NCBI RefSeq assembly: GCF_000014225.1
Contig: NC_008228.1
Location: forward strand, 2,604,001 to 2,668,000
Origin: Paraglaciecola sp. T6c
GTDB taxonomy: Bacteria; Pseudomonadota; Gammaproteobacteria; Enterobacterales; Alteromonadaceae
DNA length: 64,000 nt
Reading direction: 5' to 3'
Shown: positions 37,997 through 47,407 of the stretch, piece by piece
How positions within the stretch are numbered: position 1 is the first letter of the stretch
Layout of the letters: every line of letters starts with the position of its first letter
The notes under the pieces: generated by a model
What the model saw: only the letters and a program-made list of their open reading frames with translations
The model's database searches: none
Told to the model about the DNA's origin: nothing
Position numbers and translations under genes: made by a program

Positions 37997-39727
37997 TCAT
38001 TTAAACGCCATTAATCGCGCTAATTCCGCGTTGAGGGACTCGTTCATGACTTTTGCGTCTCTGACCCACACATGAACACTGTGACCTGGTACCTCAGCGA
38101 CTAACGATTCTCCTTGCTCGATAACTTGCGTATCTTGCTTAAAGCGCATTTCAGTCCAGGTGCCTGCATCCAAATACTTAGAAATAGTAAAACGATGTGT
38201 CTCATCGCTCTTGTTCAACAATATAAGCGCCGTTTGAGCGATATCACCTTTTTGTATAACCCGATAAAACGCTGCGAAATCGCCTTTGAACTCAAGGTTG
38301 ACCTGCAAACCATTTTGTAGCGCAGGCGTGCTTTTGCGCACATTAGCAATTCCAGTGAGGGCATTGTGGATTGGATGGGTTTTGGCCAAATCAATATTGG
38401 CTTGGCCAAGGTAATTACGGTTACCTTGATGCTCCGCCTTACCTCGCATAAAGCCAATTTCAGACCCTTGATAAACGACTGGGATCCCGCGACTGGTAAA
38501 CAACCAATTATTCGCGTCAATAAAACCCGTATCGCTGGCGTTCATTCTTGGCATATCGTGATTGTCGTAAAACGTGGTTAACTCGTAGGGATTCGCATAG
38601 GGCCCATGAGTCAAATGTAGATAAGGCAACAAGTCGGAAAAATCACTACTTGATGATTCAAAAACATCTGTAATGGCTTTTTGGCCCGGAAAGTCTAAAA
38701 CACTTATCCCGCCGTTTTTAGGCAAGGTATGTTGAGCTATAAAGTTGGCATTGTAATCATAACTTTCAGCAAACATAAAAAAATCAGGGTGCAATGCCCT
38801 AACCCGAGCAGCCATTTCCTGCCAAAAATGATGTGGCACGTGTTTTATGGTATCGATCCTAAATGCATCTGCCCCCTGCTCTATCCAATATAAATAGGCG
38901 TTAATTAAGTAGTCGCGTAATTGTGCATTATCTTCATTCAGGTTAGATAGCTGCATAATATCCGGTTCAGTGTGATAAAACTGATGCAAAGGATTATTTG
39001 GATCGAGCTTCTCCGGCGGTACGTTGTGATGATCCGCCACAAGCTGATCGTTTTCATCATACAGTTTACCAAATTTTTCTTGCTCAACCGCCATAGTAAA
39101 AGAAGGTGAGCCATGATTGGCGACCACATCAAACACCGTTTTCAAACCATGTTGTTCACGCATACTGCTGGTATATTTTTTATAATCAAGATCGCTAGAA
39201 GGATAATGTTCGTCGATTTTATAAAAATTTGAGGCCCAATAGCCGTGGTAAGCGGATTTACCACCGTCCTTAAATGCGCCTTTGAAGCCTATGGCTTCGC
39301 CGCCTGAAAATTGCTGGTCAGGGTTATCCACTACAGGTGTTAACCAAACTGCGGTAAACCCCATATCGCTGATATATCGTCCGTTATCAAGCACACCGCG
39401 TAAGTCCCCCCCCAAATAACCCACATTAGCTGTTTCACCGTTTTCACCATATAAGGGCAAATTGAAACTAGGCAGATTTCCACCTTGTTCAGAGTAGTTA
39501 TTTGCCTTATCGCCATCAACAAATCTGTCTGTCATAACAAAGTACACCGCTTCTTTTACAAACGGATTATCGGTGCCATAAGACTGCTGTGTTGTGCTGT
39601 TAGCTGACTCTGTGACATGACTCTTATTGGTAGGAGCACAACCAGCCATAGCAAGCACAACTGATATGGTAAGTGTACGCATGCAATATTGCGCAGTATT
39701 GGATGAAGACGGACATGTAATTTTCAT
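37997..39727 (-). CDS. GH13 alpha-amylase-family lipoprotein
   Basis: A 576-residue glycoside hydrolase with a lipobox LAMAGC (Cys30), so it is membrane-anchored, probably periplasmic or surface-exposed. GH13 regions are clear: DVVANH (I), DAFRIDTIKH with nucleophile Asp (II), FAESYDYN with acid/base Glu (III) and TFYDNHDMPR (IV). The N-terminal YFVMTDRFVDGDKANN resembles CGTase-like amylases. It probably cuts alpha-1,4-glucans to maltodextrins for the transporter encoded 22 bases upstream. The first ATG gives a long n-region; an internal ATG at residue 16 may be the true start. Exact product specificity cannot be read. Confidence 0.88.
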   Translation of the reverse strand: MKITCPSSSNTAQYCMRTLTISVVLAMAGCAPTNKSHVTESANSTTQQSYGTDNPFVKEAVYFVMTDRFVDGDKANNYSEQGGNLPSFNLPLYGENGETANVGYLGGDLRGVLDNGRYISDMGFTAVWLTPVVDNPDQQFSGGEAIGFKGAFKDGGKSAYHGYWASNFYKIDEHYPSSDLDYKKYTSSMREQHGLKTVFDVVANHGSPSFTMAVEQEKFGKLYDENDQLVADHHNVPPEKLDPNNPLHQFYHTEPDIMQLSNLNEDNAQLRDYLINAYLYWIEQGADAFRIDTIKHVPHHFWQEMAARVRALHPDFFMFAESYDYNANFIAQHTLPKNGGISVLDFPGQKAITDVFESSSSDFSDLLPYLHLTHGPYANPYELTTFYDNHDMPRMNASDTGFIDANNWLFTSRGIPVVYQGSEIGFMRGKAEHQGNRNYLGQANIDLAKTHPIHNALTGIANVRKSTPALQNGLQVNLEFKGDFAAFYRVIQKGDIAQTALILLNKSDETHRFTISKYLDAGTWTEMRFKQDTQVIEQGESLVAEVPGHSVHVWVRDAKVMNESLNAELARLMAFK

Positions 39728-39749
39728 AAATAAAATGGTCTCGTATTGC

Positions 39750-41258
39750 TTATTGAGGAATTTTCACACGTAACGTCATCACGCCCGCTATCAACATGCT
39801 ACAACCGCCTATCACAAGCGCGAATATAGGCTGATTATCGAACACCTTAGTGATCAAAAAACCTAAGATACTGGCAGCAAGGATTTGTGGAATAACAATA
39901 AAGAAATTAAAAATTCCCATGTATACCCCCATTTTGTTGCTGGGTAACACGTTGGCTAAGATGGCGTAAGGTACTGAAAGAATCGACGCCCAAGCAAATC
40001 CGACACCGACCATTGCTAAGACAAGCCAAGCAGGGTCGCGAATAAACCAAAAGGAAATAAAGCCAATGCCTCCCAACGATAGATTGATTAAATGTGCATA
40101 TTGCAAATTGAGTTTACGAACGACAAAAGGAATGACAATGGCAGCGAAAATAGACACGCCATTATAGGTCGCCATCAGGATTGACACCCAATCGGCACCT
40201 TCATTGTACGCAATTGAGCTGGTATCTCGACTGGCATAATGATGAGATGTGACGGCTGAATTGGTATAAATCCACATCGCGAACAAAGGAAACCATGAGA
40301 AAAACTGCACTACTGCCAACTGACGCATGGCTTGGGGCATAGCAAATAGATCGCCAAGGACTTGCGCGAAACCATTTTTGGTGCGTTTTTGGTGCACCAT
40401 AGAGGCCCCAACTAACTGACAAATGCCAAAAGCAATCAGCCCGCCGGCCAAAATATATAAATTTTTATCAAGTTGGTCGATGTTGAGGTAAATCAGTACA
40501 AGTAAGGCTAACCCAATAACACAAAAAAGACTGCCTCCCTTAATGTACTGCCCTGCTGTTCTAGTGTGCGTAATAGTGAGAGATTGTTTGTCTTTCTCCG
40601 CTTGAGCAGCATCAAACGCAGCTAATTGCTCCGGGGAGTACTCTTTGGTTGAAATGACCGTCCATAAAACCGCAAACAGGAAGATACTGCCGCCAGCATA
40701 AAACGAGAATTTAACAGAATCGGCAACGGTGCCAGGTGCAGCAATATTCGAAACATCAAACCAGTTCGTCATCATCCAAGGCAAAGCAGACGCCACCACA
40801 GCACCAACACCAATAAAGAAGGTTTGCATGGCATAGCCGCTGGCACGTTGTTTAGGGGGCAACATATCACCCACGAACGCCCGAAACGGTTCCATTGAAA
40901 CATTAATTGAGGCGTCCATGATCCACAGCATACCTGCAGCAAACCACAAGGTAGGTGAATTTGGCATTATGAACAACGCACCACTTGCGGCAATAGCGCC
41001 CCAAAGAAAATACGGTCGTCTTCTGCCTAAACGATTCCAAGTATTGTCACTCAAATAGCCAATAATCGGCTGAACCACTAAGCCAGTAATAGGCGCGGCT
41101 ACCCACAAGACCGCCAAATTACTGTAATCAGCACCAAGGGACTCAAATATTCGACTGACATTAGAATTTTGCAAGGCAAAACCAAATTGAATACCGAGGA
41201 AGCCAAAGCACATGTTCCAAATCTGCCAAAAGCTTAATTGTGGTTTAGTTTGCTGCAT
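39750..41258 (-). CDS. MFS sugar transporter (GPH/SLC45-like, probable maltose/maltodextrin importer)
   Basis: The 502-residue polytopic protein has about 12 predicted membrane helices and starts LSFWQIWNMCFGFLGIQFGFALQNSN. The loop IIGYLSDNTWNRLGRRRPYFLWGA matches the sugar-cation symporter/SLC45 group of MFS carriers found beside bacterial amylases and maltose phosphorylases. It probably imports maltose or short maltodextrins with a cation. It is the first gene of an operon with the amylase. The promoter region contains a LacI-type palindrome. Confidence 0.85.
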   Translation of the reverse strand: MQQTKPQLSFWQIWNMCFGFLGIQFGFALQNSNVSRIFESLGADYSNLAVLWVAAPITGLVVQPIIGYLSDNTWNRLGRRRPYFLWGAIAASGALFIMPNSPTLWFAAGMLWIMDASINVSMEPFRAFVGDMLPPKQRASGYAMQTFFIGVGAVVASALPWMMTNWFDVSNIAAPGTVADSVKFSFYAGGSIFLFAVLWTVISTKEYSPEQLAAFDAAQAEKDKQSLTITHTRTAGQYIKGGSLFCVIGLALLVLIYLNIDQLDKNLYILAGGLIAFGICQLVGASMVHQKRTKNGFAQVLGDLFAMPQAMRQLAVVQFFSWFPLFAMWIYTNSAVTSHHYASRDTSSIAYNEGADWVSILMATYNGVSIFAAIVIPFVVRKLNLQYAHLINLSLGGIGFISFWFIRDPAWLVLAMVGVGFAWASILSVPYAILANVLPSNKMGVYMGIFNFFIVIPQILAASILGFLITKVFDNQPIFALVIGGCSMLIAGVMTLRVKIPQ

Positions 41259-41618
41259 GAAGGGGTCTCTTATTTATTATTGTGTATCGACAAAGTGCTT
41301 ACATTAGCTACAGCTACTGATGAAATTGATTGCTGTAGCATCTTGTACATTGACATCAGGTAGCCACGAATTTGGCGTAGTGAGGTATGTAAACAAGCAC
41401 GTCAATTATATGATGAGTTAGATTATCCTTTGTAACAATATCTAAACAAGTGCTTGCATACGTATTCAGATAACAACAGGTACTGATGCAGGATTCTGAA
41501 ACGTTAGTTTTGCAACGTTAATACAAGAGGGGGTTAGATGACAATGCACGGACTTGGGGAGTCATGTACCTAACCAAGGACCGAATAAGCATTATCCTTG
41601 GCCTTGTTTGATGTTAAC
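41259..41618. other. Upstream region of the sugar transporter/amylase operon
   Basis: A 360-base gap between the transporter start and the end of the diguanylate cyclase gene. It holds the LacI-type palindrome at 41455-41468, a perfect GCTACAGC/GCTGTAGC inverted repeat (41307-41314 and 41332-41339), and a near-repeat AAGTGCTTACAT (41293-41304) and AAGTGCTTGCAT (41448-41459). No supported gene is seen. Confidence 0.5.
41455..41468. promoter_or_regulatory. Candidate LacI-family operator upstream of the transporter gene
   Basis: TGCATACGTATTCA is a palindrome with central CG and one mismatched pair (C41457 against T41466), the usual shape of LacI-family operators. It lies about 200 bases upstream of the transporter start. 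Thirteen of fourteen bases recur at 52694-52707 in the palindrome between pgm and glgP. Binding by the 36933 regulator is inference. Confidence 0.5.
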
Positions 41619-42707
41619 TCAAAGTACTATTTTGTAACCCGCTTGTTTTTTAGCAAGATACATTTTCTGGTCCGCTAAATGGATCAACTGTTTAACACTG
41701 ACAAATTCCGATGCTCCTGTTTCAGCGATCCCCATACTAAACGAATAAGTCGGGTAACGGGATTGAAAAGTAGCGATCAGTTTTTCACATACTTTCTGCG
41801 CTTCAAGTGCATTACACTCCAGTAACACGACACAAAACTCATCACCACCGTAACGGCATGCTATGTCTGTTTGACGCACGCACTGGCGCAGTGTTTGACC
41901 GATTTCTTTAAGCACTTCATCTCCTTTTAAGTGCCCTTCGGTGTCATTTATACGCTTGAAGTGGTCAACATCAAAATACACTAACGACAACTTTGTGTGC
42001 CGACGCTTCGCTAATGCGAGCTCTTTATCGAGCATTTCTTGCATCGCACTGATGTTGTATATTTTAGTCAGCGGGTCCAATCGCACCTGCTCCATCAAAT
42101 CTTTTGTGCGCTGGGCAATTCTAGCTTCAATATTTTTGCGTAATTCGTTGTGTTCTTTTCGCAGTTCCTCGATATCAGCGTGTAAATGTGCCACGTTAAT
42201 GTCAACACACAACTCAAGGTCGAACTGCAGTAATTGGCGAATGGCCAAGCTAATTGGCTCTTTTATAGAACTCAAAGTCGGTATCTTCTCAATATGTTGG
42301 AGTAATACATGGCGCAAAGTATCGATAAACTGAATGAAGGTTAACGCTGGTACACCAATATTTTTATAATGTACAATTAACACGATACGGTTACTGATGT
42401 ACTGCTCGTCATACTCATTATTGACCAATAACTCCTTGATATAGGCCTTAAGAAGATATCGCAAATCTGTAGAGAGATTGAACTCATCAGTCTGCAACGC
42501 CACATCTGCCATCTCTGGGTGTGACGCATAGATCTCATCAATAATCGCAGGAAGTTGTTTTTCAAGAGGGGAAAGGCATTGATTCAACGCCTTAAGATTA
42601 ATATTGGGTTGATTGACTAAAGCGGACAAACGTTCCACGGTTAAACTTGATCGAATGCGCAAAGCGTCAAACAACGCAGTGTCACTTTTCCTATTCTGAG
42701 GCACCAT
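41619..42707 (-). CDS. Globin-coupled-sensor-like diguanylate cyclase
   Basis: A 362-residue protein. Residues about 30-165 are helical and contain YISNRIVLIVHYKNIGVPALTFIQF, resembling the F-helix region of protoglobin sensors, with His113 as candidate heme ligand. A coiled-coil linker (about 175-205) leads to a GGDEF domain with an intact active site (GGDEF at 287-291) and an inhibitory I-site RQTD at 278-281, spaced five residues before it. It probably makes cyclic di-GMP in response to oxygen or another gas ligand. Sensor assignment is by pattern and less sure than the GGDEF part. No linked effector gene. Confidence 0.83.
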   Translation of the reverse strand: MVPQNRKSDTALFDALRIRSSLTVERLSALVNQPNINLKALNQCLSPLEKQLPAIIDEIYASHPEMADVALQTDEFNLSTDLRYLLKAYIKELLVNNEYDEQYISNRIVLIVHYKNIGVPALTFIQFIDTLRHVLLQHIEKIPTLSSIKEPISLAIRQLLQFDLELCVDINVAHLHADIEELRKEHNELRKNIEARIAQRTKDLMEQVRLDPLTKIYNISAMQEMLDKELALAKRRHTKLSLVYFDVDHFKRINDTEGHLKGDEVLKEIGQTLRQCVRQTDIACRYGGDEFCVVLLECNALEAQKVCEKLIATFQSRYPTYSFSMGIAETGASEFVSVKQLIHLADQKMYLAKKQAGYKIVL

Positions 42708-42919
42708 TACAAACCCTTTATTATGATTATTATTTTTAGGTTATTTATTGTTATCACGCCATAGCGCATTCATTGTTCTGGGTTAAAATATTAACCTAAT
42801 CAAGAACTTACCAGCCTCTTATGCTTGTGCTTAGCAGCAACTGATGTAGTAACACTATAAAAGTATATCGACTAACTGAGTATGCTACTAAAGTATAATC
42901 TAGAAGAAAAAAAGCGAAA

Positions 42920-43366
42920 CTACGCTCCTTGAATCTCACCTGCGTGGTTAATAGCAGGCAATTGTTTTTGATCTAATAGCCCACTGCGTAAGCTTTGCGG
43001 AACAGCCTTTTTGATAAACGTAGTCGCATCAACGCAAACATAGGTAATTTGTGCATTGGCGATTGCTCTACCACTACTTTGATGCACTAGGTTTACTTCG
43101 CAGGTAAAAGACGTATTCCCGACCTTCATGACACTCACAGAGGCTGCAATAACATCATCAAAGCGCGCTGAAGATTGCCAACTAATATTGAGGTTTACCA
43201 CTTGGGTTTCGTACCCTTGGCTTAATAGATTATCGAAACCACCATAAAATGCTCGAAAAAATTCGGTCATTGTGATGTCAACATAGTCTGCGTAGCGTGC
43301 ATTAAATACCACGCTTTGTGCATCACACTCACCGTAACGGACGCGAAAATAGTAGTTAAAATCCAT
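42920..43366 (-). CDS. Hotdog-fold acyl-CoA thioesterase (4-hydroxybenzoyl-CoA thioesterase type)
   Basis: A 148-residue hotdog protein. YFRVRYGECDAQSVVFNARYADYVDITMTEFFRA carries the family's D-x2-x2-V-F-N-A-x-Y pattern with the catalytic aspartate, and VVNLNISWQSSARFDDVI plus ITYVCVDATT complete the fold. Members hydrolyse short or aromatic acyl-CoAs; the substrate here is unknown. I prefer the ATG at 43366 because it gives normal family length. An in-frame frame opens 42 bases upstream (43408), with no clear ribosome site at either. Confidence 0.85.
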   Translation of the reverse strand: MDFNYYFRVRYGECDAQSVVFNARYADYVDITMTEFFRAFYGGFDNLLSQGYETQVVNLNISWQSSARFDDVIAASVSVMKVGNTSFTCEVNLVHQSSGRAIANAQITYVCVDATTFIKKAVPQSLRSGLLDQKQLPAINHAGEIQGA

Positions 43367-43568
43367 ATCTTTTGATCTCACTTGTTTGGGGTTACTTGGC
43401 ATATGCACAGATTTTTATCTTACGTGCTTCAAGAAAAGACCACGAATTAAAACAATGAGTAACTATCTATTTAGCTGATTGATTGGAATGTCATTTGCGT
43501 TAACTTTATGCTCAAAAAAGTGCGTCAACAGCTACGCGTAACCGTGGAAACCCTTAATAAGTGTAGAG

Positions 43569-44339
43569 TTACTCTTTACGCGTCATAATTATTGAATGAG
43601 ATGAAGTGCTCTTTTCTACCTTTTCTCCACCTTTATCTAAAGCAGTGTTCAAGTCATCATTTTTTAAGTTGCTGAGGTTTTCACTTGGATCACTTGAATT
43701 AACCACAACACGCCATTCATCTTTGATGATAGGGTCTTCTTCATCGCTGCTATGCTCCCATGGATAACGCTTCACGGCAGGTTTAGGGTCTAATCTATTC
43801 CAAAGTAGACCTGCAAAAGCACCGGCTAATCCACCAAATAAATGATACTCGAACGAGATGTCAGGCTCACGGGGAAAGATGCTCATGGTCATTCCGCCAT
43901 ACATAAAAAATGCGATCATCATAATAGCGACCGACGATTTATCACGACGTAAAATCCCAACCACTAAAAGATAAAAAAATATGCCGTGGGTCACCCCGCT
44001 TGCGCCTAAATGATAAGCATCACGCGCGAAGAACCATACACCAACTCCTGACAGCAACCACACGCTGATAAGCACCCGAGTGCGTGTTTTAGGGTATCCA
44101 TAAAAAAACGCCGTGAGTAACACTAACAAGGGTAGGCTGTTGCTAAAAATATGTTCCAACGAACCGTGAATGAGGGGCGCTGTGATGATCCCAAGGCTTC
44201 CGTTAAGTGTCTGGGGATAAACTGCAAACATGTGCATATCAATCGAGAATAGTATTTCAGCTGATTTTATACACCATAGAGTCAATACAAATGCAGTACT
44301 GGCTAAAATGCTATTGGACAAGCGCTTTGAAAAGTTCAT
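43569..44339 (-). CDS. Rhomboid-family intramembrane serine protease
   Basis: This 256-residue membrane protein has six or so transmembrane helices. H63-x3-N67 (HIFSN) is the first loop motif, GASG holds the probable nucleophile Ser114, and His166 in FEYHLFGGLAGAFAG completes the dyad. The C-terminal 70 residues are soluble, charged and cytosol-like, an addition not needed for catalysis. Rhomboids cut membrane-anchored substrates. The ATG at 44339 is chosen; a TTG 45 bases upstream is in frame. Neither has a good ribosome site. Confidence 0.87.
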   Translation of the reverse strand: MNFSKRLSNSILASTAFVLTLWCIKSAEILFSIDMHMFAVYPQTLNGSLGIITAPLIHGSLEHIFSNSLPLLVLLTAFFYGYPKTRTRVLISVWLLSGVGVWFFARDAYHLGASGVTHGIFFYLLVVGILRRDKSSVAIMMIAFFMYGGMTMSIFPREPDISFEYHLFGGLAGAFAGLLWNRLDPKPAVKRYPWEHSSDEEDPIIKDEWRVVVNSSDPSENLSNLKNDDLNTALDKGGEKVEKSTSSHSIIMTRKE

Positions 44340-44568
44340 CGTTTTAATGTGTGGTATAAAACTAAAATTAAAAGGCTCGCCCAAACTTATATTATGAATT
44401 ATTTGTGTGAACAGCTTTCTCTACGGCATATCAAAATACACTGAAATCACGTGTAATGGTGCTTGCTATTAATCAATTCACGCCAATTGTCTGTTTCCTC
44501 TTTACCCTACCCGCACAGTCTCGCTATAGTGAGCGGCTAGTTAATTAATGCGGGTAACGAGTAATTTC

Positions 44569-44913
44569 ATGACGAAAATGTACGGTATCAAGAACTGCGA
44601 CACGATAAAAAAAGCACGTAAATGGCTAACTGCGAACGAAATAGAATACACATTTCATGATTATAGAGTAGACGGTATCGAGCCAAAATGGCTTGAAGAA
44701 ATTGAAGCCATCGTTGGCTGGGAAACCCTACTAAACAAACGCGGTACAACGTTTAGACAATTGACTGACGAACAGAAAGAGAACCTAAATCGAGAAACTG
44801 CTTTAGCGTTAATGCATGAAGCACCGGCCATGATAAAGCGTCCATTACTTATTCATCAAGATCATCACGTAGTCGGATTTAAAGACGCCCAATACCTAGA
44901 GATATTCAAATGA
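44569..44913 (+). CDS. yffB: ArsC-family protein YffB (Spx/MgsR-like)
   Basis: A small thioredoxin-fold protein of 114 residues with [19 protein letters not shown], where a single cysteine replaces the arsenate-reductase Cys-x5-Arg site, [19 protein letters not shown] and [16 protein letters not shown]. YffB is related to ArsC and Spx but lacks known arsenate reductase activity; its role is unsettled. It overlaps dapE by four bases, the same yffB-dapE pairing seen in many gammaproteobacteria. The ATG at 44569 fits the family start. Confidence 0.9.
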   Translation: MTKMYGIKNCDTIKKARKWLTANEIEYTFHDYRVDGIEPKWLEEIEAIVGWETLLNKRGTTFRQLTDEQKENLNRETALALMHEAPAMIKRPLLIHQDHHVVGFKDAQYLEIFK

Positions 44914-46040
44914 GTTGTGAAGTACTTGCGTTAACAGAAGAATTAATCAATCGACAGTCAGTCACACCTGAAGATGCCGGTTGTCAGCAATTAATGGCTG
45001 AGTATCTGGCCCCGTTAGGATTTGATATTGAATCTATGGTGTTTGACGATACAACCAACATGTGGGCCCGAAAAGGCACAGGCGGACCCGTATTTTGTTT
45101 TGCTGGGCACACAGATGTTGTGCCCAGCGGCCCTGCTGAAAAGTGGACATTTCCACCCTTTACCGCCACCCAGCATGAAGGTCAGTTGTACGGCCGTGGT
45201 GCTGCGGACATGAAGGGCAGCCTAGCGGCGATGCTTGTTGCCACTAAAGCGTTTGTGACCAAGCATCCTGAACATTCAGGTTCGATCGCATTTTTAATTA
45301 CCAGCGACGAAGAGGGTCCATTTATTAATGGCACTACTCGCGTAATTGATACCCTAGAAGCTCGCAATGAAAAAATGACATGGTGCCTCGTTGGCGAGCC
45401 TTCCAGTACTACGCTGATTGGTGATGTCGTTAAAAATGGTCGCCGGGGTTCACTCACCGGTGATATCACAGTGAAAGGCGTGCAGGGTCACGTTGCATAC
45501 CCTCACTTAGCTAAAAATCCAATTCACTTGTCGGCACCCGCTTTTGCTGAGTTAGCGCAAACCCATTGGGACAGTGGAAATGCCTCCTTCCCTCCTACTA
45601 GCTTCCAAGTCTCTAACATCAATTCAGGCACAGGCGCCGGTAATGTTATCCCTGGTGACTTATCGGCATGTTTTAACTTTCGCTTTTCAACAGAAGTCAC
45701 CGACAAGCAACTTATTGAGCGCGTAACGACGATACTCGATAAATACGATTTCGACTACCACATCGACTGGACATTCAATGGGCAACCTTTCTTGACCGAT
45801 TCTGGAAAATTAGTTGAAGCCACACAAAGCGCCATAAAAGACGTAACGGGCCGGGAAACAGAACTTTCTACGGCCGGCGGCACATCCGATGGGCGCTTTA
45901 TCGCTCCAACTGGTGCGCAAGTCATTGAATTGGGGCCCATCAACGCAACTATTCATAAAATTGATGAAAATGTGAATATTAACGATCTTGCACAACTTGC
46001 GAAAATATATGAAGGGATTTTGCAAAGGCTATTGGCTTGA
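44910..46040 (+). CDS. dapE: Succinyl-diaminopimelate desuccinylase DapE
   Basis: A 376-residue M20 zinc amidase. [39 protein letters not shown] and the C-terminal [11 protein letters not shown] and IHKIDENVN segments supply the two-zinc ligands and catalytic glutamate. It hydrolyses N-succinyl-LL-2,6-diaminopimelate in lysine and peptidoglycan synthesis. It is coupled to yffB upstream (ATGA) and to the M15 peptidase downstream (TTGA). Confidence 0.96.
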   Translation: MSCEVLALTEELINRQSVTPEDAGCQQLMAEYLAPLGFDIESMVFDDTTNMWARKGTGGPVFCFAGHTDVVPSGPAEKWTFPPFTATQHEGQLYGRGAADMKGSLAAMLVATKAFVTKHPEHSGSIAFLITSDEEGPFINGTTRVIDTLEARNEKMTWCLVGEPSSTTLIGDVVKNGRRGSLTGDITVKGVQGHVAYPHLAKNPIHLSAPAFAELAQTHWDSGNASFPPTSFQVSNINSGTGAGNVIPGDLSACFNFRFSTEVTDKQLIERVTTILDKYDFDYHIDWTFNGQPFLTDSGKLVEATQSAIKDVTGRETELSTAGGTSDGRFIAPTGAQVIELGPINATIHKIDENVNINDLAQLAKIYEGILQRLLA

Positions 46041-46738
46041 TAAATGTTGAGCATGCCTTAGGTCTTGATGCCTCACATTTGTGTGAGGCACAAGATGGCC
46101 ATCGCCTTGAAGTTAACACTTTCTCTGCCTTTAGCGCCATGCAGCGAAGTGCAGCAAAAGACAACATTTACATCAATATCGCCAGCGGTTATCGCGACTT
46201 TGCCCGGCAAAAATTGATTTGGGACAATAAATGGCGGGGATTACGCCCCCTGTATTCCAAGACCGGTGAACCATTAGATGCAACCACACTGACCTCTGAA
46301 CAAAAGCTACACGCCATACTCACTTGGTCAGCATTGCCAGGGGCAAGCCGTCATCATTGGGGCACCGATCTCGATGTATATGACAAGTACGCCATGGCTC
46401 GAGCCGGTCAAACCTTACAACTTATCCCGCAAGAATACAGCGAGGGTGGTCCCTGTTCAGCACTGAATAAATGGTTAGTAACGCATGCGGCTGATTTTGA
46501 TTTTTACATGCCATATCAGAATTTTACCGGTGGGGTATCCGTGGAGCCTTGGCATTTAAGTTACCGTCCCGTGGCTGAAAACATGCTTAGCTTGCTGACA
46601 TTACCAGCTCTTCAAGCACTGCTCGATAAACAGGATATCCAAGGCAAAGCTGAGGTGTTAAATCGATTGCCGATGATCTATCACAGGTACATACTAAACA
46701 AAGGAATATCAGATCGTGAGCATCAGGAGGTTAAATGA
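46037..46738 (+). CDS. M15-family D-alanyl-D-alanine carboxypeptidase/peptidase
   Basis: The product, 233 residues, has the M15B zinc-peptidase fold: [10 protein letters not shown], the zinc ligands His and Asp in [13 protein letters not shown], and EPWHLSYR with the catalytic glutamate and third zinc histidine. Family members trim D-Ala or cut peptidoglycan peptides. There is no signal peptide visible, so how it would reach the wall is unclear; a cytosolic role in muropeptide turnover is possible. The start is probably TTG at 46037, overlapping the dapE stop. Its 3' end overlaps the next start. Confidence 0.85.
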   Translation: MINVEHALGLDASHLCEAQDGHRLEVNTFSAFSAMQRSAAKDNIYINIASGYRDFARQKLIWDNKWRGLRPLYSKTGEPLDATTLTSEQKLHAILTWSALPGASRHHWGTDLDVYDKYAMARAGQTLQLIPQEYSEGGPCSALNKWLVTHAADFDFYMPYQNFTGGVSVEPWHLSYRPVAENMLSLLTLPALQALLDKQDIQGKAEVLNRLPMIYHRYILNKGISDREHQEVK

Positions 46739-46896
46739 ATATTTGGATAGTCGTTGCCATCATTGTGGTCGTATTGGGTTTTATCATTGGCAATATATTG
46801 CTATTACAACAAAGTGCAAATGAGAAACTGCCTAAACCAACGAAAGACAATAATAAAAATTTTGATGACGAAGACGATGATTGGGGTAAAAAGTGA
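46735..46896 (+). CDS. Small membrane protein, DUF2897 family
   Basis: A 53-residue protein beginning [20 protein letters not shown], a single membrane helix, then a short polar tail ending DDEDDDWGKK. This matches the small DUF2897 family of gammaproteobacteria, of unknown role. The start lies on ATGA shared with the preceding stop and has a near-perfect CAGGAGG ribosome site, so it is clearly translated. It closes the yffB-dapE-M15 operon. Confidence 0.85.
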   Translation: MNIWIVVAIIVVVLGFIIGNILLLQQSANEKLPKPTKDNNKNFDDEDDDWGKK

Positions 46897-46923
46897 TAGC
46901 CTAAGTACGTCAGTCGTATTGGA

Positions 46924-46956
46924 CCTTAAGCAACTTCCAACACAAGTTGCTTAAGG
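46924..46956. terminator. Perfect inverted repeat between convergent DUF2897 and ybjQ genes
   Basis: CCTTAAGCAACTT (46924-46936) and AAGTTGCTTAAGG (46944-46956) form a 13-base perfect stem with a seven-base loop. There is no T run on either strand, so it is a probable but unusual shared terminator. Confidence 0.6.
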
Positions 46957-46964
46957 CCGCAGAA

Positions 46965-47291
46965 CTAAAGGTCGCTGCAGCTCACCGCCGTGCCGCTGAT
47001 GCTGACCATCAACATACTACCGCCCTTGCCTACCACTTCGTAATCAATATCAATGCCTACCACAGCATTAGCGCCCATAGAGCGCGCCTCAGCTTCAAGC
47101 TCACGAAATCCTATTTGTCGAGCGTTTGTTAGTTCATCTTCATAAGCACCGGAGCGCCCACCAACAACATCACGAATGGCGGCGAATATATCGCGAAACA
47201 CATTGGCCCCCATCACAGCTTCCCCTACAACTATTCCGCAATAACGTTCGATTTTTTTGCCTTCAATACTGGGGGTGGTAGTCATAATCAT
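46965..47291 (-). CDS. ybjQ: YbjQ-family protein (UPF0145)
   Basis: This 108-residue protein has the YbjQ sequence pattern: [44 protein letters not shown] and [17 protein letters not shown]. Members form pentamers with a putative metal or ligand site; the function is unknown. AAGGGA lies upstream of the ATG at 47291. A second in-frame ATG follows two codons later. Confidence 0.92.
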   Translation of the reverse strand: MIMTTTPSIEGKKIERYCGIVVGEAVMGANVFRDIFAAIRDVVGGRSGAYEDELTNARQIGFRELEAEARSMGANAVVGIDIDYEVVGKGGSMLMVSISGTAVSCSDL

Positions 47292-47407
47292 TATATTGTC
47301 CCTTGTTAATCCATTTGACCTACTGAACGTTAGCAAAATTTTTTCTAATAACGTACTGAAATTACGTTCGTATTTGTAACAAATACAATCTTATTGAGGT
47401 GCACCTA

